64,000 bases of DNA from Streptacidiphilus sp. ASG 303 (GTDB taxonomy: Bacteria > Actinomycetota > Actinomycetes > Streptomycetales > Streptomycetaceae). The stretch lies in contig NZ_JAJLRA010000004.1 in assembly GCF_020991365.1 (NCBI RefSeq), forward strand, positions 1-64,000, given 5' to 3'. Below the pieces are notes generated by a model, which saw only the letters and a list, made by a program, of their open reading frames with translations, was not told the origin of the DNA and made no database searches. Positions 61,603-64,000 of this stretch are shown here, piece by piece; position 1 is the stretch's first letter, and each line of letters starts with the position of its first letter. The position numbers and the translations under genes are program-made.

Positions 61603-62685
61603 ATGGGTTCGGTTCGCGTAGCCATCGTCGGCGTGGGGAACTGCGCCGCCTCGCTGGTGCAGGGCGTCGAGTACTACAAGGACGCCGACCCGGCCTCCAA
61701 GGTCCCCGGCCTGATGCACGTCCAGTTCGGCGAGTACCACGTCCGCGACGTCGAGTTCGTCGCCGCGTTCGACGTGGACGCCAAGAAGGTCGGCCAGGAC
61801 CTGGCCCACGCCATCGTCGCCAGCGAGAACAACACCATCAAGATCTGCGACGTGCCGCCGACCGGCGTCACCGTGCAGCGCGGCCACACCCTGGACGGCC
61901 TCGGCAAGTACTACCGCGAGACCATCGAGGAGTCCTCCGAGGAGCCCGTGGACGTCGTCCAGGTCCTCAAGGACCAGCAGGTCGACGTGCTGGTGTGCTA
62001 CCTGCCCGTGGGCTCCGAGGACGCCGCGAAGTTCTACGCGCAGTGCGCCATCGACGCCAAGGTCGCGTTCGTCAACGCCCTCCCGGTCTTCATCGCCGGC
62101 ACCAAGGAGTGGGCGGACAAGTTCACCGAGGCCGGCGTGCCGATCGTCGGCGACGACATCAAGTCGCAGGTCGGCGCCACCATCACCCACCGCGTGATGG
62201 CGAAGCTCTTCGAGGACCGCGGCGTCATCCTCGAGCGCACCATGCAGCTGAACGTCGGCGGCAACATGGACTTCAAGAACATGCTCGAGCGCGACCGCCT
62301 CGAGTCGAAGAAGATCTCGAAGACCCAGGCCGTCACCTCGCAGATCAAGGACCGGGACCTGGGCGCGAAGAACGTCCACATCGGCCCGTCCGACTACGTG
62401 GCCTGGCTCGACGACCGCAAGTGGGCGTACGTCCGCCTCGAGGGCCGCGCGTTCGGCGACGTCCCGCTGAACCTCGAGTACAAGCTCGAGGTCTGGGACT
62501 CCCCGAACTCCGCCGGTGTGATCATCGACGCGCTGCGCGCCGCGAAGATCGCCAAGGACCGCGGCATCGGCGGCCCGATCCTCTCCGCGTCGTCGTACTT
62601 CATGAAGTCCCCGCCGGTGCAGTACTTCGACGACGAGGCCCGCGACAACGTGGAGAAGTTCATCCGCGGCGACGTCGAGCGCTGA
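61603..62685 (+). CDS. ino1: Inositol-1-phosphate synthase
   Basis: The 360-residue NAD-dependent enzyme converts glucose 6-phosphate to myo-inositol 1-phosphate, the first step of mycothiol and phosphatidylinositol synthesis. It has the dinucleotide loop [20 protein letters not shown], the [15 protein letters not shown] segment, the conserved [29 protein letters not shown] catalytic region (Lys), and [28 protein letters not shown] precedes ATG 61603. It is followed immediately by a tandem repeat that begins inside its last codons. Confidence 0.96.
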   Translation: MGSVRVAIVGVGNCAASLVQGVEYYKDADPASKVPGLMHVQFGEYHVRDVEFVAAFDVDAKKVGQDLAHAIVASENNTIKICDVPPTGVTVQRGHTLDGLGKYYRETIEESSEEPVDVVQVLKDQQVDVLVCYLPVGSEDAAKFYAQCAIDAKVAFVNALPVFIAGTKEWADKFTEAGVPIVGDDIKSQVGATITHRVMAKLFEDRGVILERTMQLNVGGNMDFKNMLERDRLESKKISKTQAVTSQIKDRDLGAKNVHIGPSDYVAWLDDRKWAYVRLEGRAFGDVPLNLEYKLEVWDSPNSAGVIIDALRAAKIAKDRGIGGPILSASSYFMKSPPVQYFDDEARDNVEKFIRGDVER

Positions 62686-63000
62686 GCAGAGCGAGGCGTT
62701 CGGCAGTGCGCCGAGCGCTGAGCGGAGCGAGGCGTTCGGCAGTGCGCCGAGCGCTGAGCGGAGCGAGGCGTTCGGCAGTGCGCCGAGCGCTGAGCGGAGC
62801 GAGGCGTTCGGCAGTGCGCCGAGCGCTGAGCGGAGCGAGGCGTTCGGCAGTGCGCCGAGCGCTGAGCGGAGCGAGGCGTTCGGCAGTGCGCCGAGCGCTG
62901 AGCGGAGCGAGGCGTTCGGCAGTGCGCCGAGCGCTGAGCGGAGCGAGGCGTTCGGCAGTGCGCCGAGCGCTGAGCGGAGCGAGGCGTTCGGCCGTGTGCT
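62673..63000 (+). repeat. 36-bp tandem repeat, nine copies
   Basis: The unit containing GAGGCGTTCGGC recurs at 62693, 62729, 62765, 62801, 62837, 62873, 62909, 62945 and 62981, always 36 bp apart. The first copy includes the last codons and stop of ino1. The internal copies are virtually identical. Each contains a 9-bp potential stem, GCCGAGCGC with GCGTTCGGC, having one G-U wobble and a 13-nt loop. There are no unique spacers, so it is not a CRISPR array. Because 36 is divisible by three, several frames stay open through it by chance. Confidence 0.95.
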
Positions 63001-63024
63001 GAGCGCCGAGCAACGGGCTCTCCC

Positions 63025-63068
63025 CGAGGGGCCCCCGTCCGTGCAGGTCACGGGCCGGGGGCCCCTCG
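63025..63068 (+). terminator. Terminator after ino1 and its repeat
   Basis: A 13-bp perfect stem (63025-63037 with 63056-63068) followed by TT lies after the repeat array and ends the ino1 transcription unit. Confidence 0.8.
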
Positions 63069-63107
63069 TTCGCGTCCGTCGGGGCGGCGGCGTGCCACCC
63101 TTGGCGG

Positions 63108-64000
63108 GTGGCGATCACCGACGGGCCCGCCTCCGTGCCCACCCCGCAGCAGGCAGCCGGACCCACCGGACCACCCGGGCAGCAGCCCCGCCGGGCGGGA
63201 CCGGCCGCCCTGCTCCGGATGCGGGACTTCCGGCGGCTGCTGACCGTACGGGTCCTGTCGCAGTTGTCGGACGGCGTCTTCCAGGTGTCGCTCGCCTCGC
63301 ATGTGATCTTCTCCCCGGAGCGGCAGGCCACCCCCGCCGCCATCGCCTCGGCGCTGGCCGTCATGCTGCTGCCGTTCTCCCTGGTCGGACCGTTCACCGG
63401 GGTCCTGCTGGACCGCTGGCGGCGTCGGCAGGTGCTCTTCCTGGGCAACCTGGGCCGGTTCGTCCTCGGGCTGGCCACCGCCGCGCTGGTGCTGGGCCGG
63501 GCGCCGGACGGGCTGTTCTTCGGCGCCGCGCTGCTGGTGACGGCCCTCAACCGGTTCATCCTGGCGGGACTGTCGGCGGCGCTGCCCCGGGTGGTGGACG
63601 ACCGCCACCTGGTGACCGCGAACGCCGTCTCCCCCACCCTGGGCACCGTGGCCGCGACCGCCGGCGGCGGCGCCGCCTTCCTCGTCAACCTGGTGCTCCC
63701 GCACGGCACCGCCTCGGACTCCGTGCTGGTGGTGCTCGCCGCCCTGCTCTACCTGGGCGCGTCGCTGTCGGCCCTCCGCATGGCGCCCGACCTGCTCGGT
63801 CCGGAGCACCGCCCGGACCGGCCCGCGCTGCGGCAGGCCGTCGGCGAGACGGCCCGCGGCCTGGCGGACGGCGTGCGGCACCTGGTGCGCGACTGCCGCC
63901 CCGCGGTCCACGCGCTGGCCGCGGTGACGGTCACCCGCTTCTGCTACGGCGTGCTCATCGTCGTGGTGCTGATGCTCAGCCGCTACACGTTCAACGACCC
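63108..64000 (+). CDS. MFS transporter, cut by the window edge
   Basis: The reading frame runs from GTG 63108 past the right edge (297 codons visible). The product begins with a Pro/Gln-rich cytoplasmic tail, then RMRDFRRLLTVRVLSQLSDGVFQVSLASHVIF (helix 1), AIASALAVMLLPFSLVGPFTGVLLDRWRRRQVLFLGN (helix 2 and MFS loop motif), FVLGLATAALVLGRAP and NRFILAGLSAALPRVV (helices 3-4). Further helices follow up to the edge. This pattern fits MdtH/enterobactin-exporter-like MFS proteins; the substrate is unknown. The start codon lies in the right arm of a small hairpin (63094-63112). Confidence 0.85.
   Translation, partial: MAITDGPASVPTPQQAAGPTGPPGQQPRRAGPAALLRMRDFRRLLTVRVLSQLSDGVFQVSLASHVIFSPERQATPAAIASALAVMLLPFSLVGPFTGVLLDRWRRRQVLFLGNLGRFVLGLATAALVLGRAPDGLFFGAALLVTALNRFILAGLSAALPRVVDDRHLVTANAVSPTLGTVAATAGGGAAFLVNLVLPHGTASDSVLVVLAALLYLGASLSALRMAPDLLGPEHRPDRPALRQAVGETARGLADGVRHLVRDCRPAVHALAAVTVTRFCYGVLIVVVLMLSRYTFND

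Noticed and set aside
62673-63010. CRISPR-like direct repeats of 36 bp
   Set aside because: Copies are back to back with no unique spacers and there are no cas genes, so it is a plain tandem repeat.
62686-63051. Long open frames across the repeat on both strands
   Set aside because: A 36-bp unit without stops keeps several frames open by chance. The translations are simple 12-residue repeats with no start signals.

Overview
The window is high-GC actinobacterial DNA and almost certainly a Streptomyces chromosome from the core region near oriC. The evidence is strong third-position G/C bias, frequent GTG starts, GGAGG-type ribosome binding sites, no TTA codon noticed in any gene, ParB-type parS sites, and the block rpsF-ssb-rpsR-rplI / dnaB / ino1. 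I count about 50 protein genes, no rRNA and no intact tRNA.

Left edge (1-1000): the 3' end of a tRNA-Gly(CCC) gene without its 5' half, preceded by short direct repeats of the kind integrases bind. This looks like one end of an integrative element that continues off the window. 1-7.9 kb: a secreted PA14/fibronectin-III protein, a GAF-SpoIIE phosphatase, a HAD hydrolase cut short by a nonsense codon, a parS site and a secreted FG-GAP protein. 8-12.3 kb: a cassette with two PP2C-like phosphatase paralogues flanking a WXG100-like protein, a secreted-type NlpC/P60 hydrolase and a lipoprotein whose reading frame has no stop. This is the best candidate for an undescribed system.

12.4-32.2 kb: housekeeping and catabolic genes, including pirin, SseB, a FadE-type acyl-CoA dehydrogenase with paired operator-like repeats, M18 aminopeptidase, a thioredoxin/NHL protein, a LURP-one protein, sedolisin, nitrilase, a mycothiol-type enzyme, an MFS/GntR pair, an M64 peptidase, and the branched-chain 2-oxoacid dehydrogenase operon E1alpha-E1beta-E2. 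32.7-46 kb: phosphotransferase, two Ser/Thr kinases, bacterial proteasome activator Bpa, quinone oxidoreductase, a K+ channel, a molybdenum-cofactor group (moeA, DUF6457, mobA) and an old-yellow-enzyme oxidoreductase.

46-64 kb: replication, ribosome and envelope genes. These are an Rpf/LysM protein, an AlkZ-like glycosylase, dnaB, a cluster of DnaA boxes, a MATE transporter, the rpsF-ssb-rpsR-rplI operon with a second parS inside it, FemX, GT87, a class A PBP, and PadR plus ino1. A 36-bp tandem repeat (nine copies) and a strong terminator follow ino1, and an MFS gene runs off the right edge. Convergent gene pairs are nearly all separated by long perfect GC hairpins acting as shared terminators.
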